A stretch of DNA of 64,000 nucleotides from Planctomycetota bacterium (GTDB taxonomy: Bacteria; Planctomycetota; SZUA-567). The notes beneath the pieces are model-generated. The model did not search any database. It worked only from the letters and a program-made list of their open reading frames with translations, and had not been told where the DNA came from. Shown here one piece after another: positions 41,534-49,801 of the stretch. The position numbers and the translations under genes are program-made. Where the stretch lies: contig JAGUZQ010000056.1 in NCBI GenBank assembly GCA_020060765.1, forward strand, positions 18,719 to 82,718. Direction: 5' to 3'. Positions within the stretch are counted from its first letter, which is position 1; each line of letters opens with the position of its first letter.

Positions 41534-42883
41534 TCAGATTTCCAGCAGTTGCAGATCGAGCAATTCGGCCAGATATTTCAGTTCCTTTGAAATGTCGCCG
41601 CGCGCCATGACGTAATGGTGCTCAAAGCCGCTGGCCAGCAGTTCGTCAGTGACTTCGCCCGCGTTTTTGCGGAACTTGACTGTCAGCGGATTGCCCTTGA
41701 GCAGCTGCGCCGTGTCCTGCCCCTCGCCGCGGAGGGAAAGCAGGCGGAAACCGCCTTCGCGTCTGTCGCCGATACGGATGACGGTGACATCTTTAGCTTC
41801 GAGCGGGAATTCGCTGGCGATGCCTTTAACTCCGCCGCCGTCGATAATGGAATGCTTGCCCAGTTTCGGCTGGCAGCCGCTTTTGCACCAAGCCAACGGC
41901 GCCGCGCCGCAGTGCCAGAAGACGCTGGTGTCGCCCTGGGGATCGAAGGAAATCAGGTCGCAGAAAAACGCCGGTTGTCCAGTCAGTGATTCGACGATCA
42001 GCATGGCCAACGCGCCGTACACGTCACCCTCGCAGGCGGCAGGCAGGCCGGAACCGGTCAGGCACCCGAGCAGGTGGCAGACGCCGATGCCGTACAGGTC
42101 GCTGAATTCAGGCCAGCACCGCACCGCCCAGGCGTTAAGCCTCTTATTCTCCGCCAACTTGCGGAAAGCCGCCAGTAACGCACCGCCCTTGACTTTTTCG
42201 TCGTCTGAAAGAGTGGCGCAGGCGCAGCCCTTGGTCATTGCCTCGGCGCTCGCCGAAGTCTCTTTTTTTTCAATGCCTTCGGCGAGCTTGACCAGTTCCA
42301 GTAAGGTGACGGTTTCGACTTCCGTACCGAATTTTTCCCGCAGCGCTAATTCGTCAAAGTTGGAAGTATAGAATCCCGGCACCCGTCCGCCCAGCGAACC
42401 GATGCGGGTGGATTGCAATTTTTTCAGGCAGGACATGACCCTGAACCGGCTGGCAAACTGCGGCACGGCTTCGGCGATATGCCCGTACACCAGCGCGTAT
42501 TTAAGATTCATTTTCCATAAAGCGTGTGCGTTCATATTAGATGCGCAGAAACTGTTAGCCGCGATGCGCCCGCCCTGCATCGGCGGCTCCGGCTCCGACC
42601 AGAACAGCACCGGCACGCGTAGCCGCGCAGCGATTCCCGGCACGATACCGCCGAGGGAAAACGTTACGAAATGCGCGACCACGACGTCAACCCGCTTTTC
42701 GTAAAACAGTTCCAGCGCCTCCGCGCCTTCTGCTTCGGTCTGGATTAATTTGCCAGTGTCGACGAGTTCTATATTCTCCAGCTTTTCCAGCGCCTGCCGC
42801 GAGGCAATCCGCTGCCGTTCCAGCTTGTCGTTGACCCAACTGCCTTTAATGAGCGGCAAGTAACCGACTTTCAGTTTCAACAT
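41534..42883 (-). CDS. L-fucose/L-arabinose isomerase superfamily protein
   Basis: 449 residues. The fold is recognised from VGYLPLIKGSWVNDKL, the VDVVVAHFVTFSLGG strand, CWPEFSDLYGIGVCHLLG and PAACEGDVYGALAMLIVESLTGQP, the last carrying the conserved Glu-x-Asp of the FucI/AraA metal site region. A C-terminal FHH-like GFEHHYVMARGD supports the superfamily. The exact aldose is unknown. It is grouped with GH4, FGGY and PfkB kinases. The start follows a weak site near 42890. Confidence 0.82.
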   Translation of the reverse strand: MLKLKVGYLPLIKGSWVNDKLERQRIASRQALEKLENIELVDTGKLIQTEAEGAEALELFYEKRVDVVVAHFVTFSLGGIVPGIAARLRVPVLFWSEPEPPMQGGRIAANSFCASNMNAHALWKMNLKYALVYGHIAEAVPQFASRFRVMSCLKKLQSTRIGSLGGRVPGFYTSNFDELALREKFGTEVETVTLLELVKLAEGIEKKETSASAEAMTKGCACATLSDDEKVKGGALLAAFRKLAENKRLNAWAVRCWPEFSDLYGIGVCHLLGCLTGSGLPAACEGDVYGALAMLIVESLTGQPAFFCDLISFDPQGDTSVFWHCGAAPLAWCKSGCQPKLGKHSIIDGGGVKGIASEFPLEAKDVTVIRIGDRREGGFRLLSLRGEGQDTAQLLKGNPLTVKFRKNAGEVTDELLASGFEHHYVMARGDISKELKYLAELLDLQLLEI

Positions 42884-42931
42884 TTTTATTCCCGTTCTTA
42901 ATTGTGGACTTTTGCAGTTTAGTTACAAACG

Positions 42932-43009
42932 GTCATTCCTGCGCAGGCAGGAATCCAGGCGGTGTTGCGTACGGTTTCCCCACTGGATTCCCGCCTGCGC
43001 GGGAATGAC
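42932..43009. repeat. Inverted-repeat element, copy I
   Basis: Left CCTGC-GCAG-GCAGG, right CCCGC-CTGC-GCGGG; the loops are complementary, with one stem base differing between arms. It lies between the FucI-like and PfkB genes. Confidence 0.8.
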
Positions 43010-43060
43010 AACCGTAAGTTTTTCGTAAAACAGAACGACGGTTCCTTAACCGTATCGCCG

Positions 43061-43966
43061 CTAAACTCGATTTATAAAGTTTTCGACTGTCGCGGCGTCG
43101 GGCAAGGCGGTGCGCCCGCCCAGAGCCGTGCATTTCAGCGCTGATACCGCCGAGGCGAACCGGGCGCATTCCCGCCACGTTCCGCCGTTCATATATTTAT
43201 AAGCAAAAGCGCCGTGGAACACATCGCCCGCACCGGTGGTGTCGACTACCTTCACCTTAAATACGGGAAGTTTGAATAACTCAGTTCCATCAAACCCGAC
43301 ACAGCCGCGCGCGCCTAGCGTGACGGCGGCGAATTTGCAGTTTGCGCCGGAGAAAAGCTTAACGCTTTCCTCTGGCTGTGAAAGACCGGTGTATCGTTCC
43401 GCGAATTTTTCCGAGGCGATGATAATGTCTGACAATTCCAGCAGCTTGTCGATGCCGTTGACAAGCGTGCCTGCGTCGAGCGAAACCGTGACGCCAGCCG
43501 CGCGCGCCTGTTCGGCGGCGAAGATAGCGGCTTCGGTCTGGTGTCCGTCCAGATGCAGCAGGCGGGCGGAGCGGATCAGTGAGACATCAATTTCTTCCGG
43601 CTTCAGCGAAGCGATACTGCCTTTGGTCCAGGCGATACTGCGTTTGCCGGTGGCTTGTTCCGTCCAGCAGAAAGCGGCTGGCGATTCGCCGCTTTCCCGG
43701 CAGAGCAGGGCAGTGGTATCGACTTTCATCAGCCGGAACTGCTCCACAATCTCGCGACCCCGAGGGTCAGAGCCGACCGAGCCGACAAAAGCGGTTTTCG
43801 CGCCGAGTTTCGCCGCCGCGCAGGTCGCCGTCGCCGCTGGTCCACCGCCCTGCACCAGACTGGAAATGATTTCCACTTTATCGTCCTGGGGAATGGTCGG
43901 CACCAGACTGAGATAATCCAGTCCGCAATAACCTAACCCGATGAAGTCTGGACTATGCTGTTTCAT
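43061..43966 (-). CDS. PfkB-family carbohydrate kinase
   Basis: 301 residues. N-terminal DFIGLGYCGLDYLSLVP, then QGGGPAATATCAAAKLGAKTAF, and the C-terminal PfkB signature VVDTTGAGDVFHGAF with the catalytic Asp. The GGGPAATA block and the ending ALKCTALGGRTALP recall the YihV sulfofructose-kinase branch. It is first in the minus-strand cluster and divergent from the DeoR gene. ATG at 43966 is preceded by GCGGAAA; the frame extends to 44164 but no start there is better. Confidence 0.92.
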   Translation of the reverse strand: MKQHSPDFIGLGYCGLDYLSLVPTIPQDDKVEIISSLVQGGGPAATATCAAAKLGAKTAFVGSVGSDPRGREIVEQFRLMKVDTTALLCRESGESPAAFCWTEQATGKRSIAWTKGSIASLKPEEIDVSLIRSARLLHLDGHQTEAAIFAAEQARAAGVTVSLDAGTLVNGIDKLLELSDIIIASEKFAERYTGLSQPEESVKLFSGANCKFAAVTLGARGCVGFDGTELFKLPVFKVKVVDTTGAGDVFHGAFAYKYMNGGTWRECARFASAVSALKCTALGGRTALPDAATVENFINRV

Positions 43967-44061
43967 TTTCCGCTCGCAGGGCAATGGATTTGTATAACCA
44001 CAATCATGCCAAAAGATTGCGCAGTATAAACATGCTTTTTCTCTCAACTTCTTATAACAGG

Positions 44062-44089
44062 ATAATACCACCGATTTATCACTTGTCAA
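44062..44089 (-). promoter_or_regulatory. Near-consensus promoter of the carbohydrate cluster
   Basis: On the minus strand: TTGACA (44089-44084), a 16-nt spacer, TATTAT (44067-44062). The leader to the PfkB ATG is about 90 nt. Confidence 0.65.
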
Positions 44090-44115
44090 CCCGCCTATGA
44101 AAATATATGATAAAT
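44074..44115. promoter_or_regulatory. Possible DeoR operator, paired half-sites
   Basis: ATTTATCA at 44074-44081 and TGATAAAT at 44108-44115 form an inverted repeat. One half lies inside the cluster promoter spacer. A repressor bound here could loop across both promoters. Confidence 0.45.
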
Positions 44116-44157
44116 AAATGAAATAACAAGATAAATTAATGGATTTAGTGAAATATT

Positions 44158-44188
44158 TTGACAAAAGACGATAATGTGCTAGTATTAT
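44158..44188 (+). promoter_or_regulatory. Promoter of the DeoR gene
   Basis: TTGACA (44158-44163) and TATTAT (44183-44188), with a spacing of 19 nt, somewhat long. Confidence 0.5.
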
Positions 44189-44217
44189 ATGTAATGCTGA
44201 TAAGGAGGGGAAATAGT

Positions 44218-45009
44218 ATGAAAAGTTTGCGCGGCTTGCAAATTTACGATTATTTGAAAATCAGGAAGCTCTGCTCCATGAATGAACTGATGGAGCAGTT
44301 TGGCATCTCTCCCGCTACCCTCTATCGCGATGTCAAGGAGTTGACCGGGCAGAATCTGGTGCGCAAGGTTCATGGCGGCGTCGCGCTGATCGAGGAGGAT
44401 AAAGGCGTCGAGTCTTTCCCAGATTCGCATTTTTCCCTGCGTATCAACAAGAATCTGGACAAGAAGGAAATCATTGCGGAGTTGGCTTTGCAATTCGTGG
44501 AAGAGGGCGATATTGTTTTTCTGGACTCCTCCACAACTGCTTTGCAGCTAGCTCGCCGGATGCAACGGCTGTCTTTTTCGCACCTGACCCTGATTACCAA
44601 TTCCGTGCTGATCATCCAGGAATTTCATCTCTTCCCTCCGTGTTTTTCCCTGATTTCGCTGGGCGGGCTTTATCATCCCCAGCTGCACTCTTTTCTCGGC
44701 AAAAGCGCTATCGCCAGTATCCGCAGCATGAGGCCGAACAAGTTTTTTTTCTCCGCCTATGGGCTTACCCCGGCGGCGGTAACCACCTATCACGAAAACC
44801 ACGCCGATTTTCTCTCAGAAACCCTGAGCCTGTCATCAACCCGCATTCTGTTGCTGGACAGCACCAAATTTAACCGGGAGGGCTTGTTTCGCATTTGTGA
44901 AGTGGATAAAATTGATTGCCTGGTAACAGATACCGCCCCGCCGGAGCCTCTGGCGCAGGCGCTGAGGAGAGTTGCGTCCGACGTCGAAGTTTTTTTGAAA
45001 GAAAGTTGA
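44218..45009 (+). CDS. DeoR-family transcriptional repressor
   Basis: 263 residues. Winged-helix N-terminus (MNELMEQFGISPATLYRDVKELT) and DeoR sensor: GDIVFLDSSTTALQLARRM, HLTLITNSVLI, FFFSAYGLTPAAVTTYHENHADF, LLLDSTKFNREGLF. The ligand is normally a sugar phosphate made by the pathway. It is divergent from the 11-gene carbohydrate cluster, which is its probable target. ATG at 44218 follows a strong AAGGAGGGG; a longer frame opens at 44158. Confidence 0.92.
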   Translation: MKSLRGLQIYDYLKIRKLCSMNELMEQFGISPATLYRDVKELTGQNLVRKVHGGVALIEEDKGVESFPDSHFSLRINKNLDKKEIIAELALQFVEEGDIVFLDSSTTALQLARRMQRLSFSHLTLITNSVLIIQEFHLFPPCFSLISLGGLYHPQLHSFLGKSAIASIRSMRPNKFFFSAYGLTPAAVTTYHENHADFLSETLSLSSTRILLLDSTKFNREGLFRICEVDKIDCLVTDTAPPEPLAQALRRVASDVEVFLKES

Positions 45010-45108
45010 ATGTATCTACAGGTTAAAGGTTGAGTAACTCGCCTCCGCAGGTCGATATTATATACAAGCGCCGTATTAGCGAGGGGCGTGATTCAACTGG
45101 AGAAGAAA

Positions 45109-45588
45109 ATGCGTAAAACTCACGCGCTGGTGGGATTGATTCTGTTGCTGCCTCTGCTCAGCGGTTGTCCGCTGCTGCGGTGGCTGGGCTTTCCCGTAGG
45201 CGACAAAGTGCCATATAACCCTAAGGAAGAAAGCTCCGGCGTCTCTATCAAGCGCGACGTACAGTTTGCCGACCTGCCGGTGCCGATGGGTTTTGAGATA
45301 ATCAGGGACAAGAGCTTTTCCTTCAGCGGCCACAGCTTCCGCTACGCCAATTTCCGCTACGAGGGTGCCTGGACATTCCGCCGCACCACCGCGTTCTATC
45401 TCGAACAGATGGGGGTTTCGGGCTGGACGCTGGAGGATTCCAGGAGCGAGGGATACGCCGCCTCGTATATTTATCGCAAGGGGCGCGAACGCTGTCGGGT
45501 CAATGTCGAAAGCACGCCAGAAACCGTGGTGGTGGAAATGCTGGTGAATGCAGCCACTGGCGGAGAAACTCTTGCGGCCAAGCGCTAG
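45109..45588 (+). CDS. Putative lipoprotein of unknown function
   Basis: 159 residues with a lipobox LLPLLSGC, so it is lipid-modified at Cys19 and exported; the modifying enzyme Lgt is encoded at 55246. The mature part has VPMGFEIIRDKSFSF and YEGAWTFRRTTAFYLEQMG, which reminds me of small DUF-type lipoproteins of PVC bacteria, but I cannot name a family. ATG at 45109 follows GGAG at 6 nt. Monocistronic. Confidence 0.82.
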   Translation: MRKTHALVGLILLLPLLSGCPLLRWLGFPVGDKVPYNPKEESSGVSIKRDVQFADLPVPMGFEIIRDKSFSFSGHSFRYANFRYEGAWTFRRTTAFYLEQMGVSGWTLEDSRSEGYAASYIYRKGRERCRVNVESTPETVVVEMLVNAATGGETLAAKR

Positions 45589-46047
45589 CGCGTTTGGATT
45601 TTCTGTCGAGAAAAAAACGTACGGTCGTCATTCCCGCGCAGGCGGGAATCCAGTGGGGAAAACGTTCGCAACACCACCTGGATTCCCGCCTGCGCGGGAA
45701 TGACGGTACAAGGTTTTCCCTTAAGTAAACTTGTTTAATGCCAGCCCCGGCAAAAAAAATCCGCAATATCGCGTATTTTTTCCTAACACGCCCTTGCCGT
45801 GGGTGCGCGTTTATGATATAGAACATCATTTGCAAAATCGAACGCAAGCTGCGCGGCCGGTTTTTTTTCTGTTTGTAATCTTGTTCTTTCGCGGAGTTTC
45901 CCCCCTTTCCTGCGTTAGGGCGGGGATTATTTTGAACACACGGGAGGCGGTATGGTGCCGCCGACTGTTTACGCAAGCGCATAGCGCATGATTTCCGCGC
46001 TCCCTTCGTTCGCGGATTAGAGTTGAACTTTACACAGGAGCCAATCG
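45589..46047. other. Gene-free 459-bp interval with one repeat and a possible promoter
   Basis: Contains inverted-repeat element J at 45626-45704. Further right, TTGCCG (45794-45799), 17 nt, TATAGA (45817-45822) could start transcription of the ureohydrolase-like gene, with a leader of over 200 nt. An 86-codon open frame at 45731-45991 has no site and no family features. Confidence 0.5.
45626..45704. repeat. Inverted-repeat element, copy J
   Basis: Arms CCCGC-GCAG-GCGGG and CCCGC-CTGC-GCGGG with complementary loops; centre GTGGGGAAAACGTTCGCAAC as in copy A; right flank GGTACAAGGTTTTCCCTTAA. Confidence 0.85.
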
Positions 46048-46947
46048 ATGAGCGACACCGCCAATTTCCTCGGCTATGAGAGTGTGAACCTGGAAGAAGC
46101 TCTCTTTTCCATCATCCCCGCGCCCTACGAAGCGACGGCAGTCTACGTGAAGGGTCAGTCGCTGGCTCCGCGCGCCATTCTGGACGCGTCCACCCAGATC
46201 GAGGACTATGACGAGGAAACCGGCCTGAACCTGATCGATCAGGGCGTCCACTCCATCGCGCCCGAATCCGCTCCCGGCGAAACCCAGATCGAGGAATGGG
46301 TCTGCGGCCACGTCAACGCGGCGCTGGACGCCACCGCCGTCCCGGTCATTCTCGGCGGCGAGGGCACGGTGACCTATTGGGGCGTTAAAACCCTGCTTCC
46401 CCGTTGCGACGAGTTGAGCATTCTCCACATCGACGCCCACGCCGACCTCGACGACGCCGAGGAAGGCGAGAACCATTACACCGTCATGCGCCGGGTGATG
46501 GAACTGTCGCCTACGCCGCACCTGTGCCAGGTCGGCGTCCGGTTCCTGTCCCGCGACGCTTTCGAGCGGATCGTGGACGACTCCCTGCCGGTGGAATGCT
46601 TCTTCATGTCAGATCTTTCCCGCAGCGACGACGAGAGTTGGCATGAGGACGTGATCCAGGAACTGCGCAGTCCCGTCTATCTCTCCATCGACCTCACCGG
46701 CCTCGATCCGTCCGTGATGCCTGCCGTGGGCAATCCCGAACCCGGCGGCCTGCAGTGGTGGCCTCTGCTGCGCCTGCTCAAAAAAGTCGCATCGCACCGC
46801 CGGATCGCCGCCATCGACATTACCGAACTGGCTCCGCGCGAAGGCGAAATCCGCAGCGATTATACCGCCGCACGCCTGGTCTACAAAATCATGAATTACA
46901 TTTCGGCCGGCGGAAAGATGTTGGAAAAACCCAAAGCCAAGGAATAA
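46048..46947 (+). CDS. Ureohydrolase (arginase/agmatinase) homologue with altered metal ligands
   Basis: 299 residues. It keeps the ureohydrolase layout: GGEGTVTYWGV at the first motif, LHIDAHADLDD at the second (Asp, His, Asp intact) and SIDLTGLDPSVMP at the third. Two of the usual six ligands are missing: the His of GGDH is Gly, and the second Asp of DxD is Thr. A binuclear Mn site is therefore doubtful. It could have another substrate, one metal, or a non-catalytic role. It lies upstream of tRNA-Leu and no polyamine genes are adjacent. Confidence 0.85.
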   Translation: MSDTANFLGYESVNLEEALFSIIPAPYEATAVYVKGQSLAPRAILDASTQIEDYDEETGLNLIDQGVHSIAPESAPGETQIEEWVCGHVNAALDATAVPVILGGEGTVTYWGVKTLLPRCDELSILHIDAHADLDDAEEGENHYTVMRRVMELSPTPHLCQVGVRFLSRDAFERIVDDSLPVECFFMSDLSRSDDESWHEDVIQELRSPVYLSIDLTGLDPSVMPAVGNPEPGGLQWWPLLRLLKKVASHRRIAAIDITELAPREGEIRSDYTAARLVYKIMNYISAGGKMLEKPKAKE

Positions 46948-46954
46948 AAACTGC

Positions 46955-46982
46955 TTGACAAACGGCAGATCAAAAGTATGAT
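46955..46982 (+). promoter_or_regulatory. Promoter of the tRNA-Leu gene
   Basis: TTGACA, 16 nt, TATGAT, with the start point expected about 10 nt before the mature tRNA end. Confidence 0.75.
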
Positions 46983-47000
46983 GGTTTTTCCAAAAATTGA

Positions 47001-47086
47001 GCCGAGGTGGCGGAACGGCAGACGCGCTAGCTTCAGGAGCTAGTTGGAGCAATCCAGTGGAGGTTCAAATCCTCTCCTCGGCACCA
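47001..47086 (+). tRNA. tRNA-Leu, anticodon CAG
   Basis: The acceptor stem GCCGAGG pairs with CCTCGGC. The anticodon stem CTAGC/GCTAG encloses the loop TTCAGGA, giving CAG. The long variable arm (TTGGAGCAATCCAG), the T-loop GGTTCAAATCC and an encoded CCA are present. Class II form fits Leu. Confidence 0.95.
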
Positions 47087-47094
47087 AATATCGC

Positions 47095-47128
47095 AAAACC
47101 CTTTAACCTGACGGTTAAAGGGTTTTTT
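47095..47128 (+). terminator. Terminator after tRNA-Leu
   Basis: AAAACCCTTTAACC, TGAC loop, GGTTAAAGGGTTTT and a T run: a 14-bp perfect stem. Confidence 0.92.
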
Positions 47129-47350
47129 GTCGCCTGAACATCTCTCTGACGCTTTTGTGCCATGACTTATTGTAAAACGGTAAAAAGAATTACGTATGGC
47201 GCAGGGCGTTTATATGCGAATAATAAAAGATATTTTGCGCTTTTTTCCGTGTTTGCCAGAAATTTCTTGCATTTAGCGAATGAAAAATGTAAAACTGGTT
47301 ATATCGTGATAACTTATGGCATACATAATAGAAAATTTGTGAGATAACGA

Positions 47351-47725
47351 ATGCGGGTTCTGTTCGTCGACGATGATAAAAGCGTCTGTGATTTGCTGAC
47401 TGTTTTCTGTTCTTCACTGGGCATGGAATTCCGTACCGTCAACCGCGCGCAGGAAGCTCTGGAGCTTTGCGAAGAAGAGGATTTCACCCTGGTCGTGACC
47501 GACCTGCAGATGCCGGAAATGGACGGGATGGCGCTGGCGATAGAATTGCGCCAACGTTATCCAGGCATGGCGATCTACGCTTTTACTGGCGATTCCCGCG
47601 TTTACCCCATGAAAATGCTGCGAGAATCCTTCGACAAGGTCTTTCTCAAACCCAGCGACTATTCCCGCCTCATCGCCGACGCCATGAAATACCTCGCTAT
47701 CCGCAAATACCCTTTCCTCGCGTAA
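47351..47725 (+). CDS. Stand-alone response-regulator receiver domain
   Basis: 124 residues, a single CheY-like receiver. Acidic pocket in LFVDDDKS, phospho-acceptor Asp51 in LVVTDLQMPEMDG, Thr/Lys switch in YAFTGDS and VFLKPSD. No output domain, so it works by protein contact, perhaps with a histidine kinase elsewhere. Preceded by an AT-rich leader of about 220 bp. No kinase is adjacent. Confidence 0.9.
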   Translation: MRVLFVDDDKSVCDLLTVFCSSLGMEFRTVNRAQEALELCEEEDFTLVVTDLQMPEMDGMALAIELRQRYPGMAIYAFTGDSRVYPMKMLRESFDKVFLKPSDYSRLIADAMKYLAIRKYPFLA

Positions 47726-47749
47726 CAACATTCAGTGCTATCGAATAAT

Positions 47750-47998
47750 GGCTAAATGGCTGACTGGCTTTTTGTGGTGCTTTAAAAAATCTGGCGCAAG
47801 GGCGGGTTCATGGATTGCGGGCAGGGTTCCCCCTCTTTCAGGGGGAGTTAGAGGAGGTAAAAGAGGAATGGCGCTCACCCCTCCTACCTCCCCTGGAAGG
47901 GAAGGAATTTATTCCCATCCACCCGTGCGCGGGTAGCAATGAAAAGCCAATAACCCGAAACAACCCATTCAGACATCAAGCCAGTAAGCCATTCAGCC
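47750..47998. mobile_element. Possible MITE with terminal inverted repeats, carrying a palindrome pair
   Basis: GGCTAAATGGCTGACTGGC at the left end and the inverted GCCAGTAAGCCATTCAGCC at the right. No clear target duplication and no transposase. Confidence 0.4.
47829..47916. repeat. Inverted pair of C/G palindromes (REPIN-like), copy 2
   Basis: Left hairpin CCCCCTCTTTCAGGGGG with tail AGTTAGAGGAGG; right CACCCCTCCTACCTCCCC hairpin with its tail facing left. The tails face each other. Confidence 0.65.
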
Positions 47999-48136
47999 GC
48001 AAGTTTACGATTATTTTTGATCCAATCGCCCTGGTGATTACCTTCCAATCCCGCAAACCTGCTTGACTTGCGTCGGCATACGCTTAAGATTGTTTCCTTG
48101 CCAATTCGGCACTACTGTTTAGAGCAAGGAAAAATG

Positions 48137-49600
48137 ATGAGCGATAACGCGTTTCAGAAATGTATCAATCCCGACTGTGCCGCAACTTATGATATCATGC
48201 AGGTCTTGCCCCAATGCCCCAAGTGCGGGAATCTGCTTGACGTCGACTACGAGTGGGACAAGCTGATGTTGCCCACCAATCCCAAGATGCTGGGCGGAAT
48301 CAAAAGCAAGCCGCGCGGCATCGAGAAAAGCAGCCTGATGATGAACGCGGCCGACGCGGGAGCGCTTCCGCCCGGCGGCCTGGGCGCGGTCAGCGGAGTC
48401 TGGCGTTTTGGCAATTTGCTGGACTTCGCCCCGTCGGGCAAGCGCGTCTCTATCGGCGAAGGCCATACGCAACTGCGCCACTCCCCGCGCGTGGCCGATT
48501 ACATCGGTCTTGACCGGGACAATCTTTTCCTGCAATACGAAGGCCTGAATCCGTCCGGCAGTTTCAAGGACAACGGCATGGCCGGCGCCTTTACCCACGC
48601 CAACATGGTGGGCGCGAAAGTGGCGGCCTGCGCGTCTACCGGCAACACTTCCGCCAGCCTGGCGGCGTTCGCGGCGGCTTCCGGCTTCATGAAAGCGGTA
48701 GTATTTGTCGGCGACGGCAAGATCGCTTACGGCAAACTGAGCCAGGCGCTGGATTACGGCGCGCTGACCTTGCTCGTGGCAGGCGACTTCGACGACGCCA
48801 TGGCGCGGGTGCAGGAAGTCTGCCGCGACGAAGGCATTTATCTGGTGAACTCGCTCAACCCCTTCCGCCTGGAAGGGCAGAAGACCATCATGTTCCGCGT
48901 GCTGGAAGGGCTGGAGTGGCGCGTGCCTGACTGGCTGGTCTGTCCCGGCGGCAACCTGGGAAACAGTTCCGCGTTCGGCAAGGCGTTCAAGGAACTTCAC
49001 CAACTGGGGCTGATCCCGAAAATGCCGCGTATTGCCGTTATCAATGCCGCGGGCGCGCCGACCTTCAGCAATCTCGTCAACGAGCGCGATCTGAAATGGA
49101 ACGGCGGCAAGGTCGACGACGCGGCGATTGAAAAATATTACGCCGAACTCGACGCGAAAAACGAACGCGCCCACACCATCGCCAGCGCGATTGAAATCAA
49201 CCGCCCCGTCAACCTGAAGAAGTGCCTGCGTACGATCGAAATCACTAACGGCGTGGTGCGCACCGTGACCGATCAGGAGATCATCGACGCCAAGGCGCGG
49301 GTGGCGCGGGAAGGTCTGGGCTGCGAACCTGCCAGCGCCGCGAGCGTGGCGGGCACGAAAAAACTGATCGAGGAAGGCGTGATCGACAAGGACGCCTTGG
49401 TGGCGTGCGTACTGACGGGTCACCAGTTGAAAGACCCGCACGCGACCGTGGCCTATCACAGCGCTACTGAAAAGGAATTGGCCGAGTCGTATGGCGCTTA
49501 TGGCATCAAGACCACCCCGTTCCGCAACCAGGGCGTGAAGGTGGCCAATTCCCTGGGCGACATCGTCGACGCGATCCGCAAGGCGGGATCGGCTGAATGA
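48137..49600 (+). CDS. thrC: Threonine synthase
   Basis: 487 residues; PLP enzyme converting phosphohomoserine to threonine. The N-terminus has a zinc-ribbon-like CINPDCAATYD...CPKCG, common in one threonine synthase class. The PLP lysine lies in LNPSGSFKDNGM, with the glycine-rich phosphate loop CASTGNTSASLA. GGNLGNSSAFGKAF and VACVLTGHQLKDP follow. AAGGA precedes twin ATGs at 48134 and 48137; the second has better spacing. Confidence 0.95.
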   Translation: MSDNAFQKCINPDCAATYDIMQVLPQCPKCGNLLDVDYEWDKLMLPTNPKMLGGIKSKPRGIEKSSLMMNAADAGALPPGGLGAVSGVWRFGNLLDFAPSGKRVSIGEGHTQLRHSPRVADYIGLDRDNLFLQYEGLNPSGSFKDNGMAGAFTHANMVGAKVAACASTGNTSASLAAFAAASGFMKAVVFVGDGKIAYGKLSQALDYGALTLLVAGDFDDAMARVQEVCRDEGIYLVNSLNPFRLEGQKTIMFRVLEGLEWRVPDWLVCPGGNLGNSSAFGKAFKELHQLGLIPKMPRIAVINAAGAPTFSNLVNERDLKWNGGKVDDAAIEKYYAELDAKNERAHTIASAIEINRPVNLKKCLRTIEITNGVVRTVTDQEIIDAKARVAREGLGCEPASAASVAGTKKLIEEGVIDKDALVACVLTGHQLKDPHATVAYHSATEKELAESYGAYGIKTTPFRNQGVKVANSLGDIVDAIRKAGSAE

Positions 49601-49632
49601 AGGCAATACGGTTTGGCTTATAGACTAACGCG

Positions 49633-49784
49633 CGTCATTCCCGCGTAGGCGGGAATCCAGGAGGTGTTAGCTGGTACAGGCGGAAATGTCTTTTTGTGAA
49701 ACCTGTGTCGACGTTTTCACGAAATACGAGTATTTGCGCAGGCGAAGATTTATCCGCCTGGATTCCCGCCTACGCGGGAATGAC
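49633..49784. repeat. Inverted-repeat element, copy K (long, 152 bp)
   Basis: The loops GTAG and CTAC are complementary. The centre contains GAGGTGTTAGCTGGTAC and TTTTCACGAAATAC, related to copy L. The element ends 18 bp before the dapB ATG, so the dapB ribosome-binding site lies just outside it. Confidence 0.85.
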
Positions 49785-49801
49785 GATAACGAAAGGAACT
49801 C

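Larger units (their letters stand above)
47726..48136. other. Gene-free interval occupied by a repeat-bounded element
   Basis: 411 bp between the receiver domain gene and thrC. An imperfect terminal inverted repeat (47750-47768 and 47980-47998, 17 of 19 bp match) bounds about 249 bp that contains an inverted pair of C/G palindromes. I see no gene. Confidence 0.6.

Noticed and set aside
45731..45991. 86-codon frame in the gap before the ureohydrolase-like gene
   Set aside because: No site, no family, and it overlaps a likely promoter region.
47162..47347. 61-codon frame upstream of the receiver-domain gene
   Set aside because: AT-rich leader region without a site; the translation has no family features.
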